Source: TMED-70 sp036164085 (GTDB taxonomy: Bacteria; Chloroflexota; Dehalococcoidia; Lucifugimonadales; Lucifugimonadaceae). From it: a stretch of DNA of 64,000 nt. The notes under the pieces were generated by a model. It had not been told where the DNA came from, searched no databases, and worked only from the letters and a program-made list of their open reading frames with translations. The translations under genes and the position numbers were made by a program. Positions within the stretch are counted from its first letter, which is position 1. The number at the start of each line of letters is the position of its first letter. This document shows, piece after piece, positions 52,236 through 61,002 of the stretch. Where the stretch lies: assembly GCA_036164085.1 (NCBI GenBank), contig JAYZJV010000052.1, positions 3,539 to 67,538 on the forward strand. Reading direction: 5' to 3'.

Positions 52236-52988
52236 TTACCAACAAGTCTCACCACCATCAATTACTAATTCAGAACCTGTTACCCAAGAAGATTCATCAG
52301 AAGCTAAATAAAGAGCACCATAAGCAATATCTTCAGGTTTACCCAATCTACCCATTGGAGTCATAGCTAATCTTTCATTTCTTACTTGTTCAATAGAATG
52401 AATATCTTCTGTCATAGGAGTATCAGTAAATCCCGGATGAATAGAATTTGATCTTATATTATGTTTTCCATATTGAGCAGCAATTGTTTTTGTAAATATT
52501 CTTGATGATCCTTTAGATGCATGATAAGCAGTTGAACTTCTAGCACTACCCACCAATCCAAAAATAGAAGACACATTAATAATTGAGCCTGATCTGTTTT
52601 TTTTCATATTAGCAATTACATTCTGTGTTCCAAGCATTACAGCAGTAGAATTTACAGCAAATACTTTATCCCAATCTTCCTTTTTCATTTCTTCAAAATT
52701 TGACCTTAAAGACATACCTGCATTATTTACTAAAACGTCTATTTTACCCCAAGTATTTAAAACCTCTTTTATACAATCTTTCCAGCTGTTTTCATCAGAA
52801 ACATCGAATGAAAAAGTTAGAACATCGTCTTTAGAATCAATACTTTTTTCGAAATTCTCTAATTTATTTTTGTTATTATCAATTACACAAATATTTGATC
52901 CTTCTTGATGAAAAATTTTAGAAATTGCTTCTCCTATACCTGATGCCCCTCCTGTTATTATACTGACCTTATTTTCTAATCTAGACAT
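52236..52988 (-). CDS. Short-chain dehydrogenase/reductase
   Basis: 250 aa classical SDR. TGGASGIGEAISK (cofactor), Asp in CVIDNNKNK, NNAGMSLRS, Ser in NVSSIFGLVG, YHASK catalytic pair, NSIHPGFTDTPM and VTGSELVIDGGETCW. Closest in plan to 3-oxoacyl reductase/secondary alcohol or cyclopentanol dehydrogenases. No operon partner, so the substrate is open. Confidence 0.88.
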   Translation of the reverse strand: MSRLENKVSIITGGASGIGEAISKIFHQEGSNICVIDNNKNKLENFEKSIDSKDDVLTFSFDVSDENSWKDCIKEVLNTWGKIDVLVNNAGMSLRSNFEEMKKEDWDKVFAVNSTAVMLGTQNVIANMKKNRSGSIINVSSIFGLVGSARSSTAYHASKGSSRIFTKTIAAQYGKHNIRSNSIHPGFTDTPMTEDIHSIEQVRNERLAMTPMGRLGKPEDIAYGALYLASDESSWVTGSELVIDGGETCW

Positions 52989-53047
52989 ATCAACTCCTAA
53001 TATTAATTACTTAGAAAAACTTTATCATAAAAAAAAAATAATTTATC

Positions 53048-53440
53048 ATGAAAATAAAAATGGTACAAAATCCAATTAATTTTAACTCAAATAAAAAAGA
53101 ATCTAAAACTGAAAGACCTTGGGGAAGTTTTGAAATTCTTTGTAAAGGACCCGGTTATCAGTCAAAAAGATTGACAGTTAAACCAAACAGTAGACTATCT
53201 CTTCAAACTCACAAACATAGAGATGAAGAATGGATTATTGCTAGAGGAACTGCTCAAGTTACTATAGGGGAGGAACAAACAGTTCTTGGAAAAGGTGAAT
53301 CAGCAAGCGTACCTAGGACAATCGCTCATAGAATAGAAAATATATCTGAAATCGATCCATTAGAAATAATAGAAGTCCAAATAGGTGATTATATAGACGA
53401 AGATGATATTGAAAGACTAGAGGATGATTACGGTAGGTAA
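53048..53440 (+). CDS. Stand-alone cupin of mannose-6-phosphate isomerase type II
   Basis: 130 aa. ERPWGSFEILCKGPGYQSKR, LSLQTHKHRDEEWIIARG, TAQVTIG and NESASVP-like GESASVPRTIAHRIENI correspond to the C-terminal isomerase domain of bifunctional ManC/AlgA. Metal ligands (His-x-His...Glu...His) are kept. The GDP-mannose pyrophosphorylase part is absent, and this short form also occurs alone. Probable fructose-6-P/mannose-6-P isomerase, or a sugar-binding cupin. Confidence 0.82.
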   Translation: MKIKMVQNPINFNSNKKESKTERPWGSFEILCKGPGYQSKRLTVKPNSRLSLQTHKHRDEEWIIARGTAQVTIGEEQTVLGKGESASVPRTIAHRIENISEIDPLEIIEVQIGDYIDEDDIERLEDDYGR

Positions 53441-53442
53441 AC

Positions 53443-54057
53443 CTATTGGTTTTGCTCCATGTCCATAGTTATGTTTTCATTCTCTTCTGAAGGATCATCA
53501 AGTAAATCTAATCCACTTCTAACCTGACTTAATATTGTAGAAATTCTCTCTTCTAATGCATATAAAACTTCTTTAGCATAATTGTCAGCACCATCTCTTC
53601 TGTCAGCAGAAATCTTCTCAGATTCTTCAAGCATTCTGCTTGATTCTTGTTGAGCATTTAAAATAATACTCTCTGATTGTGTTTGAGCTTCATTTACAAT
53701 TTCTTCAGATTTTTTATTAGCACCTTCAACAATAGAAGTCTCTTGAATCATAACTTCTGCTTTTTCTTCTGCTTCAGAAAGTATTTCAGCAGCATCCCTT
53801 TTAGCTATTTCTCGCATTGTAGAAGCTTCTTCATCTGCATAATTCCTAATTCTTGCAGCCTCTTTATCTGCTTGATCAATTATAGCTTCTTTTTGTCTTG
53901 TAACCATTCCTGCTTCGTCAAGCTCTGCAGGTAATCCAGATATGACCTGATTTATAATATCAACTGCCTTAGATTTATCTAAACCTTTTCCAGGTATTAA
54001 CGAAGTGGAATCACTTATCAATTTTTCTAAGTTTTTTAGTTCTTCAATAATATTCAT
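53443..54057 (-). CDS. Coiled-coil protein, DivIVA/ATPase subunit b-like
   Basis: 204 aa. After a 50-residue N-terminal segment, residues about 55-180 are a nearly continuous Glu/Ala/Gln/Lys coiled coil (for example EEKAEVMIQE and NAQQESSRML), with an acidic tail. No membrane segment. Similar proteins sit next to coaD and rsmD in other bacteria and are often called cell-division initiation or DivIVA-like, but the conserved N-terminal DivIVA motif is not evident, so function is uncertain. It is 55 bases after coaD on the same strand. Confidence 0.7.
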   Translation of the reverse strand: MNIIEELKNLEKLISDSTSLIPGKGLDKSKAVDIINQVISGLPAELDEAGMVTRQKEAIIDQADKEAARIRNYADEEASTMREIAKRDAAEILSEAEEKAEVMIQETSIVEGANKKSEEIVNEAQTQSESIILNAQQESSRMLEESEKISADRRDGADNYAKEVLYALEERISTILSQVRSGLDLLDDPSEENENITMDMEQNQ

Positions 54058-54112
54058 ATTTCCTCCAATAAATAAATTCTATGTCATTAACACACCAAAT
54101 TACTTTAATTTT

Positions 54113-54598
54113 TTAAACGGATTTTTTTATTCTTTCCATAAAAGGTGATAAAACATGGTCTGGAACGAGAGAACTAACATCTCCACCTAACAATGCAATC
54201 TCTTTTACTCTGCTTGAACTAACGTATTGATATTTTAAAGATGAAATTAAACAAACAGTATCTACTTTTGAATTCATTTCTCTGTTTGTTAGCGCCATTT
54301 CTCTTTCATATTCAAAATCTGCACCAATTCTTAATCCTCTTATAATTACGCTAGCGCCTAACTCTTCAGCTAGATTTACAGTTAATTTATCAAATTTAAT
54401 TACATTAACATTATTTAATTTTGAAACAGTTTCCTGAATCATTCCAACTCTCTCATCTACATTAAAAATAACTTGTTTCATCGAACCTGAATAAACACAA
54501 ATAGTAACTTCATCAAATAATTTTGAAGCACGATCAACTATATCGTAATGACCTTGAGTCACTGGATCAAATGTTCCTGGATAAATACTTTTTACCAT
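54113..54598 (-). CDS. coaD: Phosphopantetheine adenylyltransferase
   Basis: 161 aa. Makes dephospho-CoA from 4'-phosphopantetheine and ATP. YPGTFDPVTQGHYDIVDRA contains the T/HxGH motif, RGLRIGADFEYE the substrate Arg, and YVSSSRVKEIALLGGDVSSLVP the ISSTxxR-type loop. Normal length. It is 9 bases after rsmD, the usual partner. Confidence 0.97.
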   Translation of the reverse strand: MVKSIYPGTFDPVTQGHYDIVDRASKLFDEVTICVYSGSMKQVIFNVDERVGMIQETVSKLNNVNVIKFDKLTVNLAEELGASVIIRGLRIGADFEYEREMALTNREMNSKVDTVCLISSLKYQYVSSSRVKEIALLGGDVSSLVPDHVLSPFMERIKKSV

Positions 54599-54607
54599 AA
54601 TTCCCTC

Positions 54608-55132
54608 TCAAGAAGTAAATACAGAGATTAATGTATCTCCATATTTTTTTTCTTGTACCTTTTTAAATATTTTATACTCATCAGATAATTTTATTCTAGA
54701 TGAATGCTCTAAAAATAGCTTAGTTTTTTCGTGCACAAGTTTGTAATTAATAAGCTGATCAAATATTTTTTCAAATGGTTGATGTTCATACGGTGGATCA
54801 ATAAAAATAAAATCAAAAACTTCTTTGATTTTATTTAATTGAGTCTCACAATTTGCCTTAATTACATTTGAAGTGTTTTGAAGCTTTAACTTTATAAGTT
54901 TCTTTCTAATTTGTGAAAGAAATTCTTGATTTATATCTACAAAATAACAATTTTGAGCTCCTAAATCTAAAGCCTTGAATCCTATAGATCCAGTGCCTGA
55001 ATATAAATCAAGGAATTTTTTACCTTCTAAATTATGATGTCCCATCATAGAAAATACAGCACCTATTACTTTAGAGGTTGTTGGTCTTAAATTTTGATTC
55101 TTAAACTGATGTTTTTTCAAAATTGCCTTCAT
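54608..55132 (-). CDS. rsmD: 16S rRNA (guanine-966-N2)-methyltransferase RsmD
   Basis: 174 aa SAM-dependent methyltransferase. NLRPTTSKVIGAVFSMMG at the start, FLDLYSGTGSIGFKALDLGA for SAM and FIFIDPPYEHQPF as the catalytic D/NPPY motif. It overlaps the dus gene upstream by 32 bases and leads into coaD. Confidence 0.94.
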   Translation of the reverse strand: MKAILKKHQFKNQNLRPTTSKVIGAVFSMMGHHNLEGKKFLDLYSGTGSIGFKALDLGAQNCYFVDINQEFLSQIRKKLIKLKLQNTSNVIKANCETQLNKIKEVFDFIFIDPPYEHQPFEKIFDQLINYKLVHEKTKLFLEHSSRIKLSDEYKIFKKVQEKKYGDTLISVFTS

Positions 55133-56090
55133 TAATTTGTATGTTTTTGTTAAGATTTTCTATGAAAAAATCAAATATGAAATCGATTTTTTCATCTGTT
55201 CTAAAAATTCTTTGCCTTAATTCTTTTGAATTTTTGAAGCCTTTAGAATAATATGCTAATTGTTTTTTTATCTGTAAATCTATTTGTCTTTTGGAAAAAA
55301 AATCTTTCATATACTCTATATGTTTGGTTATATCAGATATTATTTTAGATAATTTTTCATTCTTAGATAATTTTTGGTATTGGGAATTGAAAATCCAAGG
55401 ATTACCTATTGCAGCTCTTCCTATCATTACTGAATTGCATTTAGTATATTCAATCATAGATTCTGCATCAGCAAATGAATGAATATCTCCGTTTCCTGTA
55501 ATAGGAATTTTAATTTCTTCAACAACATTTTTAATAATTTCCCATTTTGAAGTACCTTCATATCTCTGGAATCTAGTCCTTGGATGTATTGTTATAGCAT
55601 CTATTCCTTCTGCTTCAAGCATTTTTGAAAATTCCACTGCATTTTCATTATCTTCATTCCATCCACTTCTTATTTTTGCTGTTAGTGGTACTTTTGTTGC
55701 ATTTCTTAGAGTTTTTACTAATTTTGAAGTTTGAGCAATATCCTTCATCAATGCTGCTCCTTTACCTTTTTTTGTGATCTTAGGAACTGGACACCCCATA
55801 TTGATATCGATAATATCTGCTCCTTTGTCCTGTAAAATTATTGATGCTTCAGACATTATTTTTTCGTCACACCCTAATAATTGCATTGCTATAGGTTTTT
55901 CACGTTTGTAAAAGTCAGCTATTTCTTTAGTTCTGATTGATTTGTTATAAACTAATGAAGTTGCATCAATCTCTTCTGTAGTTACAAAACCGGAGTGATT
56001 TAATAAACAAATTTCTCTATAAGGTGAATTGGTTACTCCAGCCATGGGAGCTAATCTTAATTTGTTTTTTTCTAAAAATGTTCTAAACAT
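55101..56090 (-). CDS. dus: tRNA-dihydrouridine synthase
   Basis: 329 aa FMN barrel. LRLAPMAGVTNSPYRE, PIAMQLLGCDEKIMSEA, DINMGCPVPKITKKGKGAAL with the catalytic Cys, KIRSGW, IHPRTRFQRYEG, ITGNGDI and SVMIGRAAIGNPWIF are all present, as in DusB types. ATG 56090 is chosen because it aligns with the family start; further upstream ATG codons (56105, 56141) lie inside the thioredoxin-like gene and have no ribosome site. Confidence 0.94.
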   Translation of the reverse strand: MFRTFLEKNKLRLAPMAGVTNSPYREICLLNHSGFVTTEEIDATSLVYNKSIRTKEIADFYKREKPIAMQLLGCDEKIMSEASIILQDKGADIIDINMGCPVPKITKKGKGAALMKDIAQTSKLVKTLRNATKVPLTAKIRSGWNEDNENAVEFSKMLEAEGIDAITIHPRTRFQRYEGTSKWEIIKNVVEEIKIPITGNGDIHSFADAESMIEYTKCNSVMIGRAAIGNPWIFNSQYQKLSKNEKLSKIISDITKHIEYMKDFFSKRQIDLQIKKQLAYYSKGFKNSKELRQRIFRTDEKIDFIFDFFIENLNKNIQINEGNFEKTSV

Positions 56091-56091
56091 A

Positions 56092-56673
56092 TTAATAATT
56101 CTCATATAATATTTTTGACAACTTTTCTCCTTCAGCCGCATATCCTACAGATCTATATATTTCTTTTCCATTTTTATCAAAAATAATGTAAGTCGGAGTG
56201 CTTACTATTTGATAATGCATTAAAGTTTGCGTTACATCCTCAAGATATCGATTTGAAACATCTATTATGAGAAAATTTACATTTTCAGAATGCTCTGTTT
56301 TCAAATTTTTCAATGCCACTTCACCCATTTTGCAATAAACACAACTATCACTCCAACCTTCTACAAAAGTAGGTTTCCCTGAATCAATAATTGTTTGAAT
56401 TTGAGACAGCTCAGTTACAATTCCCATTTTTCTATACTGAGATTCTCTCATGGATTCAAAAGTTTCAAATACTCCAAGGTTAAATCTAAGATCCTCATAA
56501 AACTCTATATCGTTTTCATTAGTCCATAAAGAATAATCATTTTTAAAAGTTCTTATTAATTCTTTATTAGATTTTTCAAAATCTTTAGGATTAAATGATG
56601 ATTCATCTATTTCATTAGAAGTGCTACATGAAATAAAAACAAAGCAACAAAATATTATATAAAAAAATCTCAT
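56092..56673 (-). CDS. Thioredoxin-fold lipoprotein with C-x-x-C
   Basis: 193 aa. Signal peptide with lipobox FISC (Cys16). The N-terminal half (about 20-105) is helical and unassigned. The C-terminal thioredoxin domain has SDSCVYCKMGEVAL (redox Cys pair) and the cis-Pro loop STPTYIIFDKNG. The plan is like TlpA/DsbD-gamma lipoproteins that reduce exported disulfides, for example during cytochrome or oxidase assembly. It directly precedes dus and follows the MFS gene (7-base gap). Confidence 0.82.
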   Translation of the reverse strand: MRFFYIIFCCFVFISCSTSNEIDESSFNPKDFEKSNKELIRTFKNDYSLWTNENDIEFYEDLRFNLGVFETFESMRESQYRKMGIVTELSQIQTIIDSGKPTFVEGWSDSCVYCKMGEVALKNLKTEHSENVNFLIIDVSNRYLEDVTQTLMHYQIVSTPTYIIFDKNGKEIYRSVGYAAEGEKLSKILYENY

Positions 56674-56680
56674 AACTTAA

Positions 56681-58105
56681 TTATATTTGTTTTGAACGTG
56701 CAAGAAAAATATTTGGAATAAGAGATATAAGTAAAAAAACAACTGAAGAAAAATAAATAAATTTCCAGGCGTTAAGAAAAACATCCATTGATTCTTTATC
56801 CAAAGAATTTAAACCCGCAATATCTCCGTTATAATTCGCTCCTATTATCAAAAAAGCGGTCAAAATCAAAGTTGATAATGTTTGCCCAAATGTGTTCCCC
56901 ATATTCCTTATAAAACTTATTATTGAAGAAGCAAAACCTGTGAGCCCCTTATTCAAAGAGCTATAAGTCAATGCCATATTGGGAGAACCCCAAAAGCCCA
57001 TGCCTAATCCATTGATCAGTAAGACTATAGTAATAAAAGATTTAGAAGTATTAATATTAAATTGAGCTATAAAAACATATGAACAAATCATTATAAATAA
57101 ACCAAAAATAATGAATTTCATTCGTCCAAATTTATCAGAAAGTCTGCCTCCTAAACTTGCAGCAAAAGCCATCCCTAATGATTGAAAAATCAACATCAAA
57201 CCTACTCTAGACTCATTAATATTCAACAAACCTGTCAAAAAAATTGGCATCATAATCATATTTCCAGACATAGCCAAAAATGCAAAAAACCTTGTATTTA
57301 TGGCGATAGAAAAATCTTTGATTTTAAATAAATTGAAGTTAAGAATCGGATTATTCGATTTGATCTCAGTGTAAATAAATAGAAAAGCAAAAGGTACAGA
57401 TAAGACCATAAAAAATACAGCATAATTAGAAAAAATGTCTTCAAAAACTAAGCTTTTCATACCTAAAATAATCAAAACAATAAACCCCACTCCATATATT
57501 GTTCCTTTATAATCAAATAAGTCTTTTTTACGATTATTTATTTTTATGGTGTCTTTCCGCAATAAGAAGTAACCTAAAATAAAAGCTAATATCATGGGGA
57601 TTAGTAAGGATAAATAAACTATCTGCCATCCAAAGTTGAATACTAAAATCCCTCCTATAACAGGTCCTACAGTCTGCCCTAGTCCCACTGTAGTGCTCAT
57701 TAATCCAAGAGATTTTCCTCGTTCATTCTCTGGAAACAAATTAGTGACTATAGCTCCTCCTACAGCCTGCCCCATTCCTGAACCAATTGCCATAATTATT
57801 CTTGAGAAAATCAAAATAATAAAATTAGGAGAAAAAAATCCTATTAGTGTCCCTAAAATAAAGATTCCTATTCCTGACATATGAACTTTTTTATGCCCAA
57901 ATTTATCAGCAAAACTTCCTGCTGGTAATAAAATTGCAGTAACGGTTAAAAGATGAATTATAACCAACCAGGAAACTTTATGAATTGATGTTCCAAAATA
58001 AATTGAAATTTCTTTAAGTGATATTAAAATTGCTCCCATACTAGCAACGTTTACAAAAAGTGATATTGCAACAGCAAAGAAAGCAATCCATTTATAATTT
58101 TTCAT
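56681..58105 (-). CDS. MFS transporter, DHA2 family (14 TM drug:H+ antiporter type)
   Basis: 474 aa with 14 hydrophobic segments. Motif A after TM2 is LPAGSFADKFGHKKVHMSG, and motif C in TM5 is GLGQTVGPVIGGILV, the antiporter signature. A second motif-A-like LGGRLSDKFGRMKF lies in the second half. Likely exports toxic or metabolic compounds. ATG 58105 is preferred over GTG 58123, which only adds six residues and has no ribosome site. Confidence 0.88.
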   Translation of the reverse strand: MKNYKWIAFFAVAISLFVNVASMGAILISLKEISIYFGTSIHKVSWLVIIHLLTVTAILLPAGSFADKFGHKKVHMSGIGIFILGTLIGFFSPNFIILIFSRIIMAIGSGMGQAVGGAIVTNLFPENERGKSLGLMSTTVGLGQTVGPVIGGILVFNFGWQIVYLSLLIPMILAFILGYFLLRKDTIKINNRKKDLFDYKGTIYGVGFIVLIILGMKSLVFEDIFSNYAVFFMVLSVPFAFLFIYTEIKSNNPILNFNLFKIKDFSIAINTRFFAFLAMSGNMIMMPIFLTGLLNINESRVGLMLIFQSLGMAFAASLGGRLSDKFGRMKFIIFGLFIMICSYVFIAQFNINTSKSFITIVLLINGLGMGFWGSPNMALTYSSLNKGLTGFASSIISFIRNMGNTFGQTLSTLILTAFLIIGANYNGDIAGLNSLDKESMDVFLNAWKFIYFSSVVFLLISLIPNIFLARSKQI

Positions 58106-58151
58106 ACTAGAGTATGATAACACACAGAATTTGATAGATTTTTTGGATATA

Positions 58152-58598
58152 TTAGTAAAATTTTGATAGGTTTTTGATCATCGAAACATGCTTTATTCCT
58201 GCTTCTAAAAAAGTTTCTCCTTGCTGAACATATTCATGCTTAAGATAAAACTTTTTTACATACTCTTGTGCATGTAAAGTTATATTGAAAAGGCCTTTAT
58301 CAAAAGCCTTTTTTTCAAGAAAAGACAAAACTTCTCCTCCAACTCCTGATCTTCTATAGTTAGAAAAAACAGCCATTCTTCCCACTTTTGCATTTTGATT
58401 ATCTATCGGAATGAGCCTTCCTGTAGCAACAGGAGAGTTATTGATAATAGCTAGTGCATGTATAGATTTTGCATCTAGGTCATCCAGTTCTTCTTCTTCA
58501 GGGACTCCTTGTTCTTTTACAAAAACTTCTGTTCGAATTTTAAAACATTCAAGTAAATCTTTTTTTTCTAGAGCTTCAATTATTAATATTTTTTCCAT
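58152..58598 (-). CDS. GNAT acetyltransferase, ElaA/YjcF-like
   Basis: 148 aa. IRTEVFVKEQGVPEEEELDDLD is the hallmark of the ElaA/YjcF group, with ATGRLIP and KVGRMAVFSNYRRSGVGGEVL (acetyl-CoA loop RxxGxG). FYLKHEYVQQGETFLEAGIKHVSM closes the fold. The substrate is unknown. Single gene. Confidence 0.88.
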   Translation of the reverse strand: MEKILIIEALEKKDLLECFKIRTEVFVKEQGVPEEEELDDLDAKSIHALAIINNSPVATGRLIPIDNQNAKVGRMAVFSNYRRSGVGGEVLSFLEKKAFDKGLFNITLHAQEYVKKFYLKHEYVQQGETFLEAGIKHVSMIKNLSKFY

Positions 58599-58738
58599 TG
58601 ATTATATTTATAACAATAATTACTTATAAATATAATATTTTAGGATTAAACTTTCAAAAGAACCTAATTTGAACTGAGATTTTTTTTTTACTTTTGTAAT
58701 AAGATATCAAAAAATATACTAATGAAGTACAGGTAAAT

Positions 58739-59839
58739 ATGAAGATAACAAATGTAAAAGTTGAATTGTTTGATTGGAAAACTGAGCCATGGAAAACAAA
58801 TAGTTGGACACAATTCGGAAATACGGTTCAATTAGGAGTTGTTACTATCGAAACAGATGAAGGTATCAGCGGAAATTCGTTTTTAGGCTCATCAAGAGTC
58901 GGTGCTGACCACCATGCTCCGGGATTGATTGAATTTATAAAGCCCATAGTTATGGGTAGAAATCCTCAGGATATAGGGGCCATTTGGAAAGATTTATGGA
59001 AAATGAATAGATCTGTTTCAACGTATGTTATAGGTGCAATTGATATCTGTTTGTGGGATATAAATGGAAAGATTGCAAATCAACCTATACATAGATTGCT
59101 TGGAACATGCAAAGAAACCGTTCCTGTTTATTCAAGTACAGCTTTTCATGAGACTAAAGAAGAATATGCAGAAGAAGCATTGGTTTTTAAAAATAAAGGT
59201 TGGACTGCTCATAAAATTCATCCGCATGGAAACCCAGAGTATGATATTGAAATATGTAAATCTGTAAGAGATGCTGTCGGTAATGACATGAAGCTTATGC
59301 TGGATTCTATGTGGTCATATCAGTACGAAGATGCTATGAGGGTAGGTAGGGCGATAGAAGAATTAAACTTTTATTGGTATGAAGATCCTTTGGTTGAAGA
59401 GGATATTTATAGTTATAAAAAACTACACCAAAAATTAGATATTCCAATTATGTCAACAGAATATGCACCAGGAAGATTGTATGGAATGGCAGAATGGATA
59501 ACTGAATACGCAACAGACTTTCTAAGAGGAGATGTAGCTGTAACAGGAGGCATAACTCCAATGATCAGATTAGCCAATCTTGCAGAAGCTTTTAATATGA
59601 AGTGTGAAATTCACCATGGAGGAAATTCTTTAAATAATGTTGCCAATTTACATATCACAATGGCTGTGCCAAATTGTGAATTCTTTGAGTTTTTCCCGTG
59701 TACTGGAGCAAACATGTTCGGATTAGTTGAGGATATTGATTTTGAAAATGGTTATGTCACTGCTCCTAATAAACCTGGTTTAGGATATGAAATTGACTGG
59801 GATTTATTAAAAAAAGGACATACTGCTACTCTTGAATAA
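58739..59839 (+). CDS. Enolase-superfamily dehydratase, tandem copy A
   Basis: 366 aa of the mandelate racemase type. The capping domain has GNSFLGSSRVGADHHAPG, and the barrel starts at IDICLWDINGKIANQPIHRLLG. The catalytic strand reads AHKIHPHG (K-x-H, not K-x-K or K-x-D). Metal ligands are in MLDSMWSYQ (Asp), YEDPLVEED (Glu) and STEYAPG (Glu); the late His is in CEIHHGGNSLNN. This fits acid-sugar dehydratases, but K-x-H sets it apart from well-studied members. It is 3 bases before a close paralogue. Confidence 0.85.
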   Translation: MKITNVKVELFDWKTEPWKTNSWTQFGNTVQLGVVTIETDEGISGNSFLGSSRVGADHHAPGLIEFIKPIVMGRNPQDIGAIWKDLWKMNRSVSTYVIGAIDICLWDINGKIANQPIHRLLGTCKETVPVYSSTAFHETKEEYAEEALVFKNKGWTAHKIHPHGNPEYDIEICKSVRDAVGNDMKLMLDSMWSYQYEDAMRVGRAIEELNFYWYEDPLVEEDIYSYKKLHQKLDIPIMSTEYAPGRLYGMAEWITEYATDFLRGDVAVTGGITPMIRLANLAEAFNMKCEIHHGGNSLNNVANLHITMAVPNCEFFEFFPCTGANMFGLVEDIDFENGYVTAPNKPGLGYEIDWDLLKKGHTATLE

Positions 59840-59842
59840 AAT

Positions 59843-60946
59843 ATGAAAATTCAAAATGTTAAGTTGGATATGTTTGAGTGGAAAGGAAGACCTTGGAAAA
59901 CAAGTTATCGAATGGTTTTTGGACAAGATGTAAACTTAGGTGTTCTTACAATTGAAACTGATGAAGGAATAAAAGGCAACGCATTTTTAGGTTCATCCAG
60001 ACTCAGTGCGGATCACCACTATAGAGGATTGATAGATTTTGCTAAGCCTTTTTTAATTGGTAAAAATCCTCAAAATATAGGGGCTATTTGGAAAGATTTA
60101 TGGAAAATGAACAGGTCTTTATCTTTAAATGTTATTGCCTCTATTGATATTGCTTTATGGGATATTAATGGAAAAATAGCCAATCAACCAATACATAGAC
60201 TTTTGGGAACTACCAAGAAAAATGTACCTGTGTATAGTAGTACCGCATATCATGAGAAAGTTGAAGAATATGTTGCAGAGGCAATTAAATATAAAGAAAT
60301 GGGTTGGACTGCTCATAAAATTCACCCGCATGGAACCCCTGAAAAAGATATAGAAATTTGTCAAAAAATAAGAAACGCTGTTGGTAATGACATGAAACTT
60401 ATGCTGGATTCTATGTGGGCATATGATTATGAAAGTTCCTTAAGAGTTGGAAGGGCTATAGAAGATCTGAATTTTTATTGGTACGAGGACCCTTTGGTTG
60501 AAGAAGATATTTATAATTATAAAAAATTAGCCAAAAAGCTGGATATCCCCATAATAGCAACTGAGTATATACCAGGAAGATTTTATGGAATCGCTGAATG
60601 GATAACTCAAAAAGCAACCGATATTATAAGAGGAGATGTAGTTGCAATGGGAGGTATTACCCCATTGGTAAGATTAGCGCATTTGGCAGAAGCTTTTAAC
60701 ATGAATTGTGAAATTCATTCAGGTTCTGGAAATTCATTAGACAATGTCGCAAACTTACATGTAATTTTGTCAATTCCTAATTGTGAATTCTATGAATTTT
60801 TCCCTTGTACAGGTGAAAATAGATTTGGATTAATTGAAGAAATAGAATTTAATAATGGATATGTGGATGCACCTGTTAAGCCAGGCTTAGGATATGAAAT
60901 TGATTGGAGTCTATTAAAAAAATCACACGTAACTACTATTGAGTAA
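59843..60946 (+). CDS. Enolase-superfamily dehydratase, tandem copy B
   Basis: 367 aa, clearly a duplicate of the preceding gene, with long shared stretches such as DLNFYWYEDPLVEEDIY and GAIWKDLWKMNRS. K-x-H (AHKIHPHG), Asp in MLDSMWAYD, and Glu in YEDP and ATEYIPG are all kept. It differs in the N-terminal substrate loop (FGQDVNLG, HHYRGL) and in the late His loop, CEIHSGSGNSLDN, with one residue more. These are specificity regions, so the two copies may act on different sugar acids. Confidence 0.85.
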   Translation: MKIQNVKLDMFEWKGRPWKTSYRMVFGQDVNLGVLTIETDEGIKGNAFLGSSRLSADHHYRGLIDFAKPFLIGKNPQNIGAIWKDLWKMNRSLSLNVIASIDIALWDINGKIANQPIHRLLGTTKKNVPVYSSTAYHEKVEEYVAEAIKYKEMGWTAHKIHPHGTPEKDIEICQKIRNAVGNDMKLMLDSMWAYDYESSLRVGRAIEDLNFYWYEDPLVEEDIYNYKKLAKKLDIPIIATEYIPGRFYGIAEWITQKATDIIRGDVVAMGGITPLVRLAHLAEAFNMNCEIHSGSGNSLDNVANLHVILSIPNCEFYEFFPCTGENRFGLIEEIEFNNGYVDAPVKPGLGYEIDWSLLKKSHVTTIE

Positions 60947-61002
60947 AATCAAATAATAGGAATATAATTACTTTAATAAAATATTATTTTTAGGAGTCTA
61001 TA

